Shown one piece after another: positions 52,555 to 62,955 of a DNA stretch of 64,000 bases (positions within the stretch are counted from its first letter, which is position 1; each line of letters starts with the position of its first letter). The notes under the pieces were generated by a model, which saw nothing but the letters and a program-made list of their open reading frames with translations, was not told the origin of the DNA and searched no databases. The stretch is from Dermatophilus congolensis. Its GTDB lineage: Bacteria; Actinomycetota; Actinomycetes; Actinomycetales; Dermatophilaceae. The stretch covers positions 682,001 to 746,000 of the forward strand of contig NZ_LT906453.1 of assembly GCF_900187045.1 (NCBI RefSeq), given 5' to 3'. Both the position numbers and the translations under genes were made by a program.

Positions 52555-53154
52555 TCAGCTCTCAGTGCTCTCAGTGCTCTCAGCAGCCTGCGTCGGGTGG
52601 CTCGGTGCCGGAGAACTCGTCGCTGGCTTCAAGGGGTTGTGAAAGTTTTCATCGATCGCGCGCTGGAAAGCCTCACGCACCGTACGCTCAGCGGTCTCCC
52701 GATCCGCCCAGTGCGCACCCTCAACCGACTTACCCGGCTCCAAGTCCTTATACGTCTCAAAGAAGTGCTGAATCTCCAGACGATCGAACTCGCTCACGTC
52801 TTCCAACGTCTGCTTGTCCTGCGCACGCGGGTCCTTCGCCGGCACGCACAAAATCTTGTCGTCACCACCAGACTCATCACGCATATGGAACATGCCGATC
52901 GCACGGCACTGAATCAACACACCAGGGAACGTCGGCTGATCCAGCAACACCAACGCGTCCAGTGGGTCACCGTCCTCACCCAACGTGTCCTCGATGTAGC
53001 CATAGTCGCTCGGGTACTGAGTAGACGTGAACAACATCCGGTCCAAGCGGATACGACCCGTCTCGTGGTCCACCTCGTACTTGTTGCGCTGACCCTTAGG
53101 GATCTCGACCGTGACGTCGAAGAAGAGCGGCTCGTTACTGGATGCGCTGCTCAT
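52555..53154 (-). CDS. ppa: Inorganic pyrophosphatase (family I)
   Basis: A 199-residue soluble pyrophosphatase that hydrolyses PPi. Seen are the substrate-binding [49 protein letters not shown] with the signature DGDPLDALV, and [13 protein letters not shown]. The C-terminal 25 residues are a Ser/Pro/Ala-rich tail ending AESTESTES, encoded by a short 9-bp repeat. I start at ATG 53154, with AGGAG about ten bases upstream; the frame continues to 53205 but those residues are not conserved. Confidence 0.96.
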   Translation of the reverse strand: MSSASSNEPLFFDVTVEIPKGQRNKYEVDHETGRIRLDRMLFTSTQYPSDYGYIEDTLGEDGDPLDALVLLDQPTFPGVLIQCRAIGMFHMRDESGGDDKILCVPAKDPRAQDKQTLEDVSEFDRLEIQHFFETYKDLEPGKSVEGAHWADRETAERTVREAFQRAIDENFHNPLKPATSSPAPSHPTQAAESTESTES

Positions 53155-53415
53155 GTGTGCGCGTCTCCTGTCCTCGCGGGGAATTCCTCGGGCTGCTTCG
53201 ATCACGTGCTCAACAAGAGCGCCGGCGACAAACAGCTACATCACCGGTGACGTTACGCAGATTGACATCGAGCGTACCCGCCCAACGCCCCGCACGTGGC
53301 GCGTGGCGCCCACCTAACCCAACCATCCAGCCACGAGAAGATAAACCACCACCCAAGGCAAGATAACCACCCAACAAAGCAATTCCCCACAACACCCCCA
53401 ACGAGAGGCACACGG

Positions 53416-54825
53416 TTGCGATACAGAGCCAGCGCCCTAGTAGCCACAGCACTGTTTGCCGCAGGAACCACCTACGTTGCTGCCGACGCCCTTGACATCG
53501 CTCCCGGTGCCCTTACCAGCGACCTAAGCATCGGACCCTTCCGCGCCGACCCCCTACCCACCACCGGCCCCACCGCAATACCTCACCCCCTCCCACACCT
53601 AAACCCCAACGCCCCCCAACCACGCACCAACACCCTCGCCACCCGACTAGCCCAACCACTAGCAGCCCCCGCCCTAGGAACCAACCCCGGCATCATGGTC
53701 ACCGACGCCGCCACCGGAAAAACCCTCTACTCCGCCCGCAGCACCACCCCACGTACCCCCGCATCCACCGCCAAAATTCTCACCGCCACCGCCATCGCCG
53801 CCCACACCGACCTCGCCGGACACCGCACCACCCGCGTCACCCGCAACAAAAACACCCTCACCCTCGTCGCCGACGGCGACACCCTCCTAGCCCGCGGCCA
53901 CGGAAACCCCTACGCCACCCAAGGCCACGCCGGACTAGCCGATCTAGCCGAACGCACCGCCAAAGCCCTCAAAAACACCCCCCCACCACCCGGAGGCTGG
54001 CAACTCACCCTCGACGACAGCACCGCCTCCGGCCCAGCTCTGGCCCCCGAATGGGAAACCGCCGACGTCCACGCCGGCCTCACCGCCCCCGTCACCATGC
54101 TCGGGCTCGCCGAAGACCGCGCCACCCCAGGCCACCCCACCACCCACGACCCAGCCATGACCGCAACCACAGCCTTCCGTGACGCCCTCATCACCGCAGG
54201 CATACCCGTCGCCGAACCCATCACCCGCACACCCAAAAACGCCCACAAAGGAAAACACATAGCCTCCATCGCCAGCGCCCCCATTGGCGACGTCCTCACA
54301 CTCGCCCTCGCCGAATCCGACAACGCCCTCACCGAATCCACCGCACGCAGAGCCTTCGCCGACCGCGGAATCCCCGCTACCTTCGCCGAGGCCGGAAAAC
54401 ACATCATCACCACACTCAAATCCCTCGGCCTCGACACCACCCACAGCCACCTCGCCGACGCCAGCGGCCTATCCCGCTCCTCCCGCGTCACCGTGCGCCT
54501 CATCAACAAAGCAACCACCCTGGCCGCCAACAAAAACCACAAACAACTCACTCACATCCTCGACAACCTGCCCGTAGCCGCCCTCACCGGAACCCTCCAC
54601 GACAGATTCGCCACCCCACAAACCACCACCGGCCGCGGAGTCGTCCGCGCGAAAACCGGAACACTCACCGGCATCGGCGGCCTCACCGGCACTCTCGTCA
54701 CCAACTCCGGACGCCTCCTGACCTACACAATCCTCGCTGACCAAGCACCCCCCACCACCTCCCTTGAAACCCGCGCAGCCCTCGACTACGTCGCCACTAC
54801 CCTCGTCAGCTGCGGCTGCAACTGA
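53416..54825 (+). CDS. dacB: D-alanyl-D-alanine carboxypeptidase (PBP4/DacB type)
   Basis: A 469-residue class C penicillin-binding protein. A signal peptide or anchor (SALVATALFAAGTTYVAADA) is followed by the S13 peptidase domain with SxxK in TPASTAKILTA, SxN in ALAESDNAL and KTG in VRAKTGTLTG. It trims or cleaves peptidoglycan cross-links in the wall. The likely start is TTG 53416 with GAGAGG seven bases upstream; the open frame reaches 53296 but upstream residues look non-coding. The gene uses almost only C-ending codons. Neighbours (metalloprotease, tilS, hpt, ftsH) are in the usual actinobacterial order. Confidence 0.92.
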   Translation: MRYRASALVATALFAAGTTYVAADALDIAPGALTSDLSIGPFRADPLPTTGPTAIPHPLPHLNPNAPQPRTNTLATRLAQPLAAPALGTNPGIMVTDAATGKTLYSARSTTPRTPASTAKILTATAIAAHTDLAGHRTTRVTRNKNTLTLVADGDTLLARGHGNPYATQGHAGLADLAERTAKALKNTPPPPGGWQLTLDDSTASGPALAPEWETADVHAGLTAPVTMLGLAEDRATPGHPTTHDPAMTATTAFRDALITAGIPVAEPITRTPKNAHKGKHIASIASAPIGDVLTLALAESDNALTESTARRAFADRGIPATFAEAGKHIITTLKSLGLDTTHSHLADASGLSRSSRVTVRLINKATTLAANKNHKQLTHILDNLPVAALTGTLHDRFATPQTTTGRGVVRAKTGTLTGIGGLTGTLVTNSGRLLTYTILADQAPPTTSLETRAALDYVATTLVSCGCN

Positions 54826-54892
54826 AAAACCAACCCACGCAACCACACCCGCCCACATGCACCACGCGAGCCCAATACGTGAAAGTTAAGCC

Positions 54893-55951
54893 GTGATCGA
54901 CTGGAAACTCGCGGCAAACACCGCACGCACCCTCACCCCTCCAGGACCCAGAGTCCCCCTAACCGAAGCCAAAGACGCCGTCGCAGCCCTGCGCAGCTCC
55001 GCCACCCGCGCCCACACCCTCGTCGCAGACACCGCACGCCTGCACACCGACAACGAAGGCCCCGACGCCCTCATCATCGACCGCGGCACCTGGATCGAAG
55101 CCAACATCAACTCCCTTGCCGAGCTCCTCGACCCTGCCCTTGACACCTTCACCAGCCACAACGGCCGACGAGCCATGTCACCCTGGGCACGATCCGTCAG
55201 CGGCAAAGCAGCAGGCACCGAAATGGGAGGAATCCTCGCCGTCCTAGCCACCCGCGTCCTAGGGCAATACATCACCGCCTACGGCCAACCCCCCGAAGCC
55301 GCCCGCCTCCTGCTCGTTGCCCCCAACGTCGTCGCCACCGAAAAACGACTCCACCTCAACCCCAACGACTTCCGGCTCTGGGTTTGCCTCCACGAAGAAA
55401 CCCACCGCGTCCAATTCACCGCCATCCCCTGGCTACGCGACCACATGCACAACGAACAAACCATCCTCGTCGACAAACTCACCACCGCCGCCGGCGGCCC
55501 ACTCGAACTCGTCAAAGCCCTTGCCACCCGACTACCCGAAGCCACCCACGAAATCACCCAAAACGGCCCCGTAGGCATAATCAACCTCGTCCTTGACCTG
55601 GACACCAGAGAACGCCTCGACCGACTCAACGCCCTCATGACCCTCCTCGAAGGTCACGCCGACGTCGTCATGGACAACGTCGGCCCCCGCCACATCCCCA
55701 CAGTCACCACCATCCGAGCCCGTTTCGATGACCGCAGAACCCCCACCAACCCCATCGACTTCCTCCTACGACGCCTCCTAGGAATCGAAACCAAAACAGC
55801 CCAATACCGCGACGGCGCAGCATTCGTCCGACACATCCACGAACGCATCGGCATCGACGGCTTCAACACCATCTGGACATCCCCCGAAACACTCCCCACC
55901 CCCACCGAAATACACAACCCAGACATCTGGATCGCACGAGTGCAACCATGA
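54893..55951 (+). CDS. Zincin_2 family metalloprotease (DUF2342)
   Basis: A 352-residue protein of the actinobacterial family annotated as zinc-dependent metalloprotease or coenzyme F420 biosynthesis-associated protein. The zinc motif HEETH is in WVCLHEETHRVQF. WARSVSGKAAGTEMGGILAVLATRVLGQY and MTLLEGHADVVMDNVG are family blocks; the last may supply a third ligand. Its physiological substrate is unknown. The start is GTG 54893 and its end overlaps tilS (ATGA), an association conserved in the phylum. Confidence 0.88.
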   Translation: MIDWKLAANTARTLTPPGPRVPLTEAKDAVAALRSSATRAHTLVADTARLHTDNEGPDALIIDRGTWIEANINSLAELLDPALDTFTSHNGRRAMSPWARSVSGKAAGTEMGGILAVLATRVLGQYITAYGQPPEAARLLLVAPNVVATEKRLHLNPNDFRLWVCLHEETHRVQFTAIPWLRDHMHNEQTILVDKLTTAAGGPLELVKALATRLPEATHEITQNGPVGIINLVLDLDTRERLDRLNALMTLLEGHADVVMDNVGPRHIPTVTTIRARFDDRRTPTNPIDFLLRRLLGIETKTAQYRDGAAFVRHIHERIGIDGFNTIWTSPETLPTPTEIHNPDIWIARVQP

Positions 55952-56931
55952 CCGGACCACACCCCGCCGTCGCAGCAATTCGCCTAGCCACCCGCACCAC
56001 ACTGGCCACCATCGCCCACCAACACCCCAACACCACCATCCTCGTCGCCTGCAGCGGCGGCCCCGACTCACTCGCCCTCGCCGCAGCTGCCGCCTTCGAA
56101 GCACCCCGACTCGGCCTCCACCCCGGCGCAGTCATCATCGACCACGCCCTCCAACCCAACTCCCACACCATCACCCACTCCGCAGCCACCACCTGCACCA
56201 ACCTCGGCCTCCACCCCGTCATCACGCACCGCGTCGACACCACCACCTACTCCAACACCGGCCCCGAAGCCGCCGCCCGCGCCGCCCGCTACACCGCCTT
56301 CGAAGCCACCGCCACCAGCACCAACGCCAGCGCCATCCTCCTAGCACACACCCAACACGACCAAGCAGAACAAGTCCTCCTAGGCCTCCTGCGCGGCTCC
56401 GGAGCCCGCTCCCTCGCCGGCATGCCACCCCACCGCGACCTCTACCACCGCCCCCTACTCAACACCCCCGCACACCTGACCCACGACGCATGCGCCGCAC
56501 TCAACCTCACCCCATGGCACGACCCTCATAACACTGACCCCCGCTACACCCGAGTCCGCACCCGAGAACTCCTCGACACCATCGCCACCGAACTCGGCCC
56601 AGGCATCATCCCCGGCCTAGCCCGCACCGCCGAACTCCTACGCACCGACGCCGATACCCTCGACACCATCGCCACCCACGAAACCACCAAACTCGGCCCA
56701 CCCCCCTGGGACACACAAAAAATCGCCGAACTCCTCCCCGGAATCCGACGACGCGTCTGGCGCCAACTCGCCACCACTATCGGCGCCCCCCATGGCGCTC
56801 TCACATCCACCCACGTCAACCAACTCGACGCCCTAATCACCAACTGGCACGGCCAAGGAGGCGTACATCTACCAGGCGGACACGTCATCACACGCACCGG
56901 CACCCGAGTCGGGCCAGTCACCAAACCCTGA
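55948..56931 (+). CDS. tilS: tRNA(Ile)-lysidine synthase
   Basis: A 327-residue PP-loop ATPase that converts C34 of the AUA-reading tRNA-Ile to lysidine. The PP-loop is ILVACSGGPDSLALA, with VIIDHALQ and ILLAHTQHDQAEQVLLGLLRGSGARSLAGM following, and RTRELLDTI further on. The C-terminal part is short, as is usual in actinobacteria. It starts at ATG 55948 overlapping the metalloprotease gene and precedes hpt, the standard tilS-hpt-ftsH order. Confidence 0.93.
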   Translation: MTGPHPAVAAIRLATRTTLATIAHQHPNTTILVACSGGPDSLALAAAAAFEAPRLGLHPGAVIIDHALQPNSHTITHSAATTCTNLGLHPVITHRVDTTTYSNTGPEAAARAARYTAFEATATSTNASAILLAHTQHDQAEQVLLGLLRGSGARSLAGMPPHRDLYHRPLLNTPAHLTHDACAALNLTPWHDPHNTDPRYTRVRTRELLDTIATELGPGIIPGLARTAELLRTDADTLDTIATHETTKLGPPPWDTQKIAELLPGIRRRVWRQLATTIGAPHGALTSTHVNQLDALITNWHGQGGVHLPGGHVITRTGTRVGPVTKP

Positions 56932-57034
56932 AGTGGATTAGGTTTGATCTGTAGCGCACCATCACATCGGTGCCCAACACACCAGTAAAGAATCACCACA
57001 CAGGTGAAATACCCAACACATGAGGAGAGTCCGA

Positions 57035-57589
57035 GTGGACGCAAAGGACATGCAAGGCGACCTCGAGCGCGTCCTGCTGACCGAAGAACAGATCCAAATC
57101 CGCTTAGGCGAACTCGCCCAACAGATCTGGCAGGACTACCAAGGAAAAGATCTACTCCTCGTCGGCGTGCTCAAAGGCGCCGTCGTTGTTGTCGCCGACC
57201 TTATGCGCGCACTACCTGGCTCAGCCCCCATGGACTGGATGGCCGTATCCTCCTACGGGTCCGGAACTAAATCCTCCGGCGTCGTCCGTATCCTCAAAGA
57301 CCTCGACACCGATATCACCAACAAACATGTCCTCATCATCGAAGACATCATCGACTCTGGCCTGACCCTTTCCTGGATCATCGCCAACCTCAAGTCCCGT
57401 TCTGCCGCCTCCGTCGAAGTTTGCGCACTGCTACGCAAACCCGACGCAGCCAAAACCGAAATTGACGTCCGATACCTCGGATTCGACATCCCCGACGAAT
57501 TTGTTGTCGGTTACGGCCTGGACTTCGCCGAGAAATACCGCAACTTGCGTTGCATCGGAACCCTGGCCCCCCACGTCTACGAAAACTGA
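57035..57589 (+). CDS. hpt: Hypoxanthine phosphoribosyltransferase
   Basis: A 184-residue purine-salvage enzyme that makes IMP or GMP from hypoxanthine or guanine and PRPP. Motifs: [21 protein letters not shown] (PPi loop), [12 protein letters not shown] (flexible loop), [17 protein letters not shown] (PRPP site) and [24 protein letters not shown] 57035 has GAGGAGAG just upstream (57022-57029), so it is preferred to ATG 57020. Followed by a 140-bp gap before ftsH. Confidence 0.94.
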   Translation: MDAKDMQGDLERVLLTEEQIQIRLGELAQQIWQDYQGKDLLLVGVLKGAVVVVADLMRALPGSAPMDWMAVSSYGSGTKSSGVVRILKDLDTDITNKHVLIIEDIIDSGLTLSWIIANLKSRSAASVEVCALLRKPDAAKTEIDVRYLGFDIPDEFVVGYGLDFAEKYRNLRCIGTLAPHVYEN

Positions 57590-57728
57590 CCACACCCATG
57601 CCTGCCGGTAAACAAACATCCCAGGGAACGCACCCCTACCGGCAGGCGTTACACCCCCGAACCCCCACCACCGCCGGCCACCGCCGAGCTCAAGAGGAAG
57701 GACGGAGGCGCTCGCGCCGAACGTGCCG

Positions 57729-59810
57729 ATGGATGTGAAAAAAATTGCGCGCCAGCGCTGGCTGTGGATCGTGCTCCTTGTCATAGCGATCTTGACCGCG
57801 TTTAACCTCGCCACCGCGAGCGACTACCAGAGGATTGGCACCTCACAAGCCGAACAACTGATCGCTGCCAAACAGGTACAGAAAGCCACCTTCAGCGATG
57901 GAGACCGCCTCGAACTGACGCTTAAGTCGGCACAGGACGTCGGCGAAGCTAAGGGCGTCCAGAAGGTTTACACCCTCTACATTCCTCAACGCGGTAGTGA
58001 GCTCGTACGCGCACTGACCCAAAACTTGCCCCCCGAGGGGTACACCGATGAGCCACCGCAGAGCAGTTGGTTGGGCGCTATCGTCACAACTCTCCTGCCA
58101 ATCGCGCTTCTCTTCGGCCTGCTCATGCTTCTCCTCAGCCGTATGCAAGGCGGCGGTGGCCGACTCATGCAGTTCGGCAAATCCAAAGCAAAACTGGCTG
58201 ACAAAGAACGCCCCACCGTTACGTTCGAAGATGTCGCCGGAGTCGACGAAGCAATCGAAGAGCTCTACGAGATCAAAGAGTTCCTCTCTGAACCAAGCAA
58301 ATTCCAGGCAGTGGGGGCCAAAATCCCCAAGGGTGTCCTCCTTTATGGCCCCCCTGGAACCGGTAAAACCCTCCTCGCCCGAGCCGTTGCTGGCGAAGCG
58401 GGAGTGCCTTTCTACTCAATTTCAGGTTCCGACTTCGTGGAAATGTTCGTCGGTGTCGGTGCCTCTCGTGTTCGTGACCTATTCGAACAAGCTAAATCCA
58501 ACTCGCCAGCCATCGTTTTTGTTGACGAAATCGACGCCGTAGGACGTCACCGTGGCGCAGGTTTGGGCGGTGGCCACGATGAGCGCGAACAAACCCTCAA
58601 CCAGCTCCTCGTTGAGATGGACGGGTTCGATGCCTCCGTAAACGTCATCCTCATCGCGGCCACGAACCGGCCCGATGTGCTAGACCCTGCGTTGCTGCGA
58701 CCAGGACGGTTCGACCGACAGATTGCGGTAGAAGCACCGGACATGATCGGACGCCACCGCATTCTGCAGGTTCATGGCAAGGGCAAACCGCTTGCTGATG
58801 ATGTCGATCTTCTCTCCGTGGCCCGACGTACCCCCGGCTTCACAGGTGCAGATCTGGCCAATGTCCTTAACGAGGCTGCACTTCTGACTGCACGTAGCAA
58901 CGCTCAACTCATCGACAACCGGGCACTCGATGAAGCTATTGACCGGGTGATTGCCGGTCCGCAGAAGCGCACACGCATCATGAGCGCCAAAGAGAAGAAG
59001 CTAACGGCCTACCACGAAGGTGGTCACGCTCTTGTCGCTGCTGCTCTGAACCACACCGATCCGGTTACAAAGGTCACGATCTTGCCGCGCGGACGCGCCC
59101 TTGGCTACACCATGGTGTTGCCTGATGATGACAAGTACTCCTCCAGCCGCAACGAAATGCTTGATGAACTGGCTTACGCGTTGGGCGGTCGGGTTGCTGA
59201 AGAGCTCGTCTTCCATGACCCGACTTCTGGTGCCGCGAACGACATCGAAAAGGCGACAGAGACAGCTCGGCGCATGATTACCCAGTACGGCATGAGCGAA
59301 CGGATCGGTGCGATTCGTTTGGGCTCTGGCGGTGGTGAACCATTCCTTGGGCGTGACATGGGCAGCCAACGTGACTATTCCGAGGGACTGGCTGGGGTTG
59401 TCGACGCTGAAATCCGCCGCCTTATCGAGGCTGCTCACGATGAAGCCTATGAGGCACTCCAGATGAACCGAGATGTGCTCGACACGTTGGTGCTGGAACT
59501 TCTCGAAAAAGAAACCTTGGGTCGGGAAGCTTTGGCGGAGATCTTTAAACCCATCCGTAAGCTGCCTCGTCGTGACGTATGGCTTAGTGGTGAGCACCGT
59601 GGTGTCAGCGAGCTACCACCGGTGATGACGCCAGCCGAGCGTGAGGCTGCTGCCAAGAAAGCTGAAGGTGGTGAACAGGGTGCATCGCAGCTTAAGGAAA
59701 GCGGTGACTCTACCTCCGTGATTTCTCCTGGAGCTGGCCCGACGACGCAAACTCCGAAGCCTCCGACGGGTTCTGCTGGTGATCACATGCCAGGCACCAC
59801 GAACGACTAA
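57729..59810 (+). CDS. ftsH: ATP-dependent zinc metalloprotease FtsH
   Basis: The 693-residue membrane AAA+ protease for membrane-protein quality control. Two N-terminal membrane segments (about 11-27 and 112-137) flank an external domain. Walker A GPPGTGKT is at 207-214, Walker B in [12 protein letters not shown], the second region of homology in [21 protein letters not shown] and the zinc site HEGGH at 429-433. The C-terminal 60 residues are a low-complexity Gly/Pro/Thr-rich tail. ATG 57729 ([11 protein letters not shown]) matches family starts; GTG 57723 would add two residues. Followed by a clear terminator. Confidence 0.96.
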   Translation: MDVKKIARQRWLWIVLLVIAILTAFNLATASDYQRIGTSQAEQLIAAKQVQKATFSDGDRLELTLKSAQDVGEAKGVQKVYTLYIPQRGSELVRALTQNLPPEGYTDEPPQSSWLGAIVTTLLPIALLFGLLMLLLSRMQGGGGRLMQFGKSKAKLADKERPTVTFEDVAGVDEAIEELYEIKEFLSEPSKFQAVGAKIPKGVLLYGPPGTGKTLLARAVAGEAGVPFYSISGSDFVEMFVGVGASRVRDLFEQAKSNSPAIVFVDEIDAVGRHRGAGLGGGHDEREQTLNQLLVEMDGFDASVNVILIAATNRPDVLDPALLRPGRFDRQIAVEAPDMIGRHRILQVHGKGKPLADDVDLLSVARRTPGFTGADLANVLNEAALLTARSNAQLIDNRALDEAIDRVIAGPQKRTRIMSAKEKKLTAYHEGGHALVAAALNHTDPVTKVTILPRGRALGYTMVLPDDDKYSSSRNEMLDELAYALGGRVAEELVFHDPTSGAANDIEKATETARRMITQYGMSERIGAIRLGSGGGEPFLGRDMGSQRDYSEGLAGVVDAEIRRLIEAAHDEAYEALQMNRDVLDTLVLELLEKETLGREALAEIFKPIRKLPRRDVWLSGEHRGVSELPPVMTPAEREAAAKKAEGGEQGASQLKESGDSTSVISPGAGPTTQTPKPPTGSAGDHMPGTTND

Positions 59811-59834
59811 CCTCAAAGAACAGAACTTTCCACC

Positions 59835-59871
59835 CACTTCGGGCACCCGCCACGGGTGCCCGAAGTGTTTT
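59835..59871 (+). terminator. Terminator after ftsH
   Basis: CACTTCGGGCACCCG (59835-59849) pairs perfectly with 59853-59867 around CCA, followed by TTTT. It excludes the open-frame start at 59856 for folE. Confidence 0.88.
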
Positions 59872-59888
59872 CAGCACGTGAGGTGCAT

Positions 59889-60575
59889 ATGAGCGGGAGC
59901 ACACCTGTCGGCAACGAGGGTGGCCAGGAGATTGTCGAACAGGCTGAGAAGGGCCCTGATACTGGTCAGGTACGGGCGGCATCAACTGCCCCGGTGACTG
60001 ACCGTGAGGTTGACCAGCCACGGATTGCCGCTGCGGTGCGGGAAATTCTTATCGCGATTGGTGAAGACCCGGACCGTGATGGGCTGCGGGATACTCCATT
60101 GCGTGTAGCACGGGCCTATCAGGAAATTTTTGGTGGTCTGGCTATGTCTGGGCCCGATGCGTTGACGGTGACCTTCGATGTGCACCATGACGAGCTGATT
60201 ATCGTGAAAGACATCGAGGTGTATTCGGTATGTGAACACCATCTGCTGCCTTTTCATGGCGTGGCGCACGTGGGGTATTTACCGAACGAGGATGGCCGTG
60301 TAACCGGCTTGAGCAAGCTGGCACGGTTGGTGGATGTGTATGCGCGGCGTCCGCAAGTGCAGGAGAGGCTTACAGCGCAGGTCGCTGATGCACTGCAGGA
60401 GACGCTGGATCCGCGTGGGGTAATTGTGGTGATTGAGGCTGAGCACATGTGTATGTCAATGCGAGGGGTGCGTAAACCGGGTGCGACAACGTTGACGTCT
60501 GCGGTGCGTGGCCAGCTGCGTAATGCCGCGACACGTTCTGAAGCGTTGGGGTTGATTTTGGGAGGACGTAAATGA
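59889..60575 (+). CDS. folE: GTP cyclohydrolase I
   Basis: A 228-residue enzyme that converts GTP to dihydroneopterin triphosphate, the first step of folate synthesis. Zinc and active-site motifs: [44 protein letters not shown] and [17 protein letters not shown]. The first 40 residues are an acidic, non-conserved extension. ATG 59889 has GAGGTG close upstream. Its stop overlaps folP (ATGA), opening a folate operon. Confidence 0.96.
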   Translation: MSGSTPVGNEGGQEIVEQAEKGPDTGQVRAASTAPVTDREVDQPRIAAAVREILIAIGEDPDRDGLRDTPLRVARAYQEIFGGLAMSGPDALTVTFDVHHDELIIVKDIEVYSVCEHHLLPFHGVAHVGYLPNEDGRVTGLSKLARLVDVYARRPQVQERLTAQVADALQETLDPRGVIVVIEAEHMCMSMRGVRKPGATTLTSAVRGQLRNAATRSEALGLILGGRK

Positions 60576-61465
60576 AGTTTCCGGGTGCGCGGCGGTTGGA
60601 AGAGATCACTGCTCCGCCGGTGGTGACCCGGCAAGAAACCGGGGTGCCGTCTTCGTTGATTATGGGCATCTTGAATGTCACTCCGGACTCGTTTAGTGAC
60701 GGTGGATCCTGGGTTGACCCTCAGACGGCGGTGAACCATGGTTTGGCGATGGTCGCCGAGGGTGCAGCGATTGTTGATGTGGGTGGTGAGACGACACGTC
60801 CTGGGGCTGAACGCACTCCCGAAAGTGAGGAGATGCGTCGGGTGGTGCCAGTGGTGCGGGCGTTGGCTGATGCGGGAGTGGCTGTGTCAGTAGATACGAT
60901 GCGCGCTTCGGTGGCGGCTGCCTGCGTGGAAGCTGGTGCCGTGATGATCAACGATGTATCAGGCGGGATGGCAGATTCTGCGATGCCGCAGGTGATTGCG
61001 CAGTCAGGTGCGTTGTATGTGTTGATGCATTGGCGGGGTCACTCAACGACGATGCAGTCAGCGGAGTTGACTCACTATGACGATGTAGTCGCTCAGGTGT
61101 GCTCAGAGATGTTGGCGCAGGTAGGAGTGTTTTTGGAGGCCGGGGTGGCGGCTGAGCAGATTGTGCTTGATCCAGGTTTAGGTTTTTCGAAGAGGGCAGA
61201 ACACAACTGGGCTTTGTTGGCTGGGCTTAAACAGGTGTGTGGGGTTGGTTATCCAGTGTTGCTGGGGGCCTCGCGTAAAACGTTTTTAGGGGCAATAGAT
61301 TGTGATGCTCAGGGGAATCCTTCGGCTCCTAGCGAGCGTGATGCTGCCTCGGCAGCTACGAGTTTGGTGGGGCAGGAGGCTGGCGTGTGGGCTGTTCGTG
61401 TGCACGATGTGCGTTCGACGTTGGCTGCGTTGCGGGTGGGGGCTGCGGTTCGGGCGGCTCGGTGA
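60572..61465 (+). CDS. folP: Dihydropteroate synthase
   Basis: A 297-residue TIM-barrel enzyme joining p-aminobenzoate to dihydropterin pyrophosphate; the sulfonamide target. Motifs: [16 protein letters not shown] (signature 1), [12 protein letters not shown] (signature 2), [13 protein letters not shown] and [10 protein letters not shown]. The ATG overlaps the folE stop. A 42-bp gap leads to folBK. Confidence 0.96.
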   Translation: MKFPGARRLEEITAPPVVTRQETGVPSSLIMGILNVTPDSFSDGGSWVDPQTAVNHGLAMVAEGAAIVDVGGETTRPGAERTPESEEMRRVVPVVRALADAGVAVSVDTMRASVAAACVEAGAVMINDVSGGMADSAMPQVIAQSGALYVLMHWRGHSTTMQSAELTHYDDVVAQVCSEMLAQVGVFLEAGVAAEQIVLDPGLGFSKRAEHNWALLAGLKQVCGVGYPVLLGASRKTFLGAIDCDAQGNPSAPSERDAASAATSLVGQEAGVWAVRVHDVRSTLAALRVGAAVRAAR

Positions 61466-61507
61466 GGGGGCCGTGTAGCAGCGTGATTTTCTGGCAGCGT
61501 TGAGGGA

Positions 61508-62470
61508 ATGGGTTTGTGTATGAGTGGTTTTGGTGTTGGTGGGTTTTCTGCTGTTGACGTTCCCGGGGATGTGGTGCGCATCGAGGGTGTTCGGGCGTGC
61601 GGTACGCATGGGGTGTTGGATAGTGAGCATGTGAGCCCGCAGCCGTTTGTGGTGGATGTGGCGATGTTGGTGGATGTTTCTTCTGCTGCTGCTAGTGATG
61701 ATTTATCGGCGACGGTGAATTATGCCGAGGTGGCTCAGCAGGTGACGGATGTGATCACTGGTGAGCATGTTGATTTGGTGGAGACGTTGGCGGTACGTAT
61801 CGCTGATGCGGTGTTGGGGTATGAGGTGGTGGAGCAGGTTGAGGTGAAGGTGCATAAACCGCATGCGCCGGTGGGGCTTCCGTTTTCGGATGTGTCGGTG
61901 ACGGTGTCGCGTTCGGATGTGCGTACTGCTGTTGTTGCTCTTGGTGCGAATCTTGGTTCTGCTGGGCGGACGCTTGCGTTGGCGGTGGAGGCGTTGCGTG
62001 GGTTGCCTAGGACGTCTGTGCGTGCGGTGTCGTCGGTTGTTGAGACTGATCCTGTGGGTGGGCCGCAGCAGCCGGTGTATGTGAATGCGGTGGCGGTTTT
62101 GCGGACGACGTTGCGTCCGCGCACGTTGTTGCGGGCTTTGCATGAGATTGAGGCAGAGCATGGTCGGGTGCGTGAAGTGCGTTGGGGTGCGCGTACGTTG
62201 GATTTGGATTTGGTGCAGTACGGCAGGCCTGAGTGTCAGGTGGGTGATGTTGATGTGGTGGTAGATGAACCAGATTTGGTGTTGCCGCATCCGCGGGCGC
62301 ATGAGCGTGGATTTGTGCTTGCGCCGTGGGTGAGTGCCGATCCTGGGGCGTGTTTGCGTGTTGGTTCTCAGGTGCGTTTGGTGAGGGAGTTGTTGGCGGA
62401 TATGGGATTGGATGAGATGGGGTTGCCTGAGGGTGTTCGACCGGGGCCGGAGTGGGTGGTGTTGCCATGA
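61508..62470 (+). CDS. folBK: Bifunctional dihydroneopterin aldolase / HPPK (FolB-FolK fusion)
   Basis: A 320-residue fusion. Residues about 20-140 are dihydroneopterin aldolase (RIEGVRACGTHGVLDSEHVSPQPFVVDV, LSATVNYAEVAQ, VKVHKPHAPVGLPFSDVSVTV). Residues about 143-300 are 6-hydroxymethyl-dihydropterin pyrophosphokinase (VVALGANLGSAGRTL, GPQQPVYVNAVAVL, RWGARTLDLDLVQYG, LPHPRAHERGFVLAPW). The two make successive pathway intermediates, delivered to FolP. ATG 61508 has GAGGG upstream; ATG 61520 is an alternative. It overlaps DUF3180 (ATGA). Confidence 0.95.
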   Translation: MGLCMSGFGVGGFSAVDVPGDVVRIEGVRACGTHGVLDSEHVSPQPFVVDVAMLVDVSSAAASDDLSATVNYAEVAQQVTDVITGEHVDLVETLAVRIADAVLGYEVVEQVEVKVHKPHAPVGLPFSDVSVTVSRSDVRTAVVALGANLGSAGRTLALAVEALRGLPRTSVRAVSSVVETDPVGGPQQPVYVNAVAVLRTTLRPRTLLRALHEIEAEHGRVREVRWGARTLDLDLVQYGRPECQVGDVDVVVDEPDLVLPHPRAHERGFVLAPWVSADPGACLRVGSQVRLVRELLADMGLDEMGLPEGVRPGPEWVVLP

Positions 62471-62949
62471 CGGGTGATCGCTATGGGGTGCGTTGGCGGT
62501 TGTTGTTGGTGGTGGCGTTGGTGGCAGGGGGGTGCGGTTTTGGGTTTTTGTCGTGGTGGCAGACGGTGTCGGGGCCGTTGTTGATGCCCTCGTGGGGTGC
62601 TGCGGTGGTGTTGTTGGTGGTGGCGTTGAGTGAGTTTGTGGTGGGGATGTGGTTGCGTCGAGTGGTGCGGGGAAAGTCTTCGCGGGGGATGGATGTGCTT
62701 GTTGCTAATCGGGTGTTGCTTGGTGGGCAGGCTGCTGCTTTGACTGGTGCTGCGGTGGCGGGGTGGTTTGTCTCGCGTGTTGTTGTGGTGGCTTCGGACT
62801 TGGATGCGGGTTCGGTGCAGGCGGGTGCGTGGGCTGCGGTGGCGGTGGCGTTGTCGGGTGTTGCGATGGCTTGTGGCGGGATGTTTGTGCAGAGGTGTGG
62901 TCGGGTTGATCCACCTGATGGGGAGGGTGGAGTTGCTGCGGGGGGGTGA
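62467..62949 (+). CDS. DUF3180 membrane protein
   Basis: A 160-residue protein with four hydrophobic segments (LLLVVALVAGGCGFGFLSWW; AAVVLLVVALSEFVVGMWL; GGQAAALTGAAVAGWFVSRVVVV; AVAVALSGVAMACGGMFV) and RANRVL-like VLVANRVLLGGQAAAL, the DUF3180 family pattern. The family follows folK in many actinobacteria and its function is unknown. The ATG overlaps the folBK stop. Confidence 0.88.
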   Translation: MTGDRYGVRWRLLLVVALVAGGCGFGFLSWWQTVSGPLLMPSWGAAVVLLVVALSEFVVGMWLRRVVRGKSSRGMDVLVANRVLLGGQAAALTGAAVAGWFVSRVVVVASDLDAGSVQAGAWAAVAVALSGVAMACGGMFVQRCGRVDPPDGEGGVAAGG

Positions 62950-62955
62950 GGGGTC

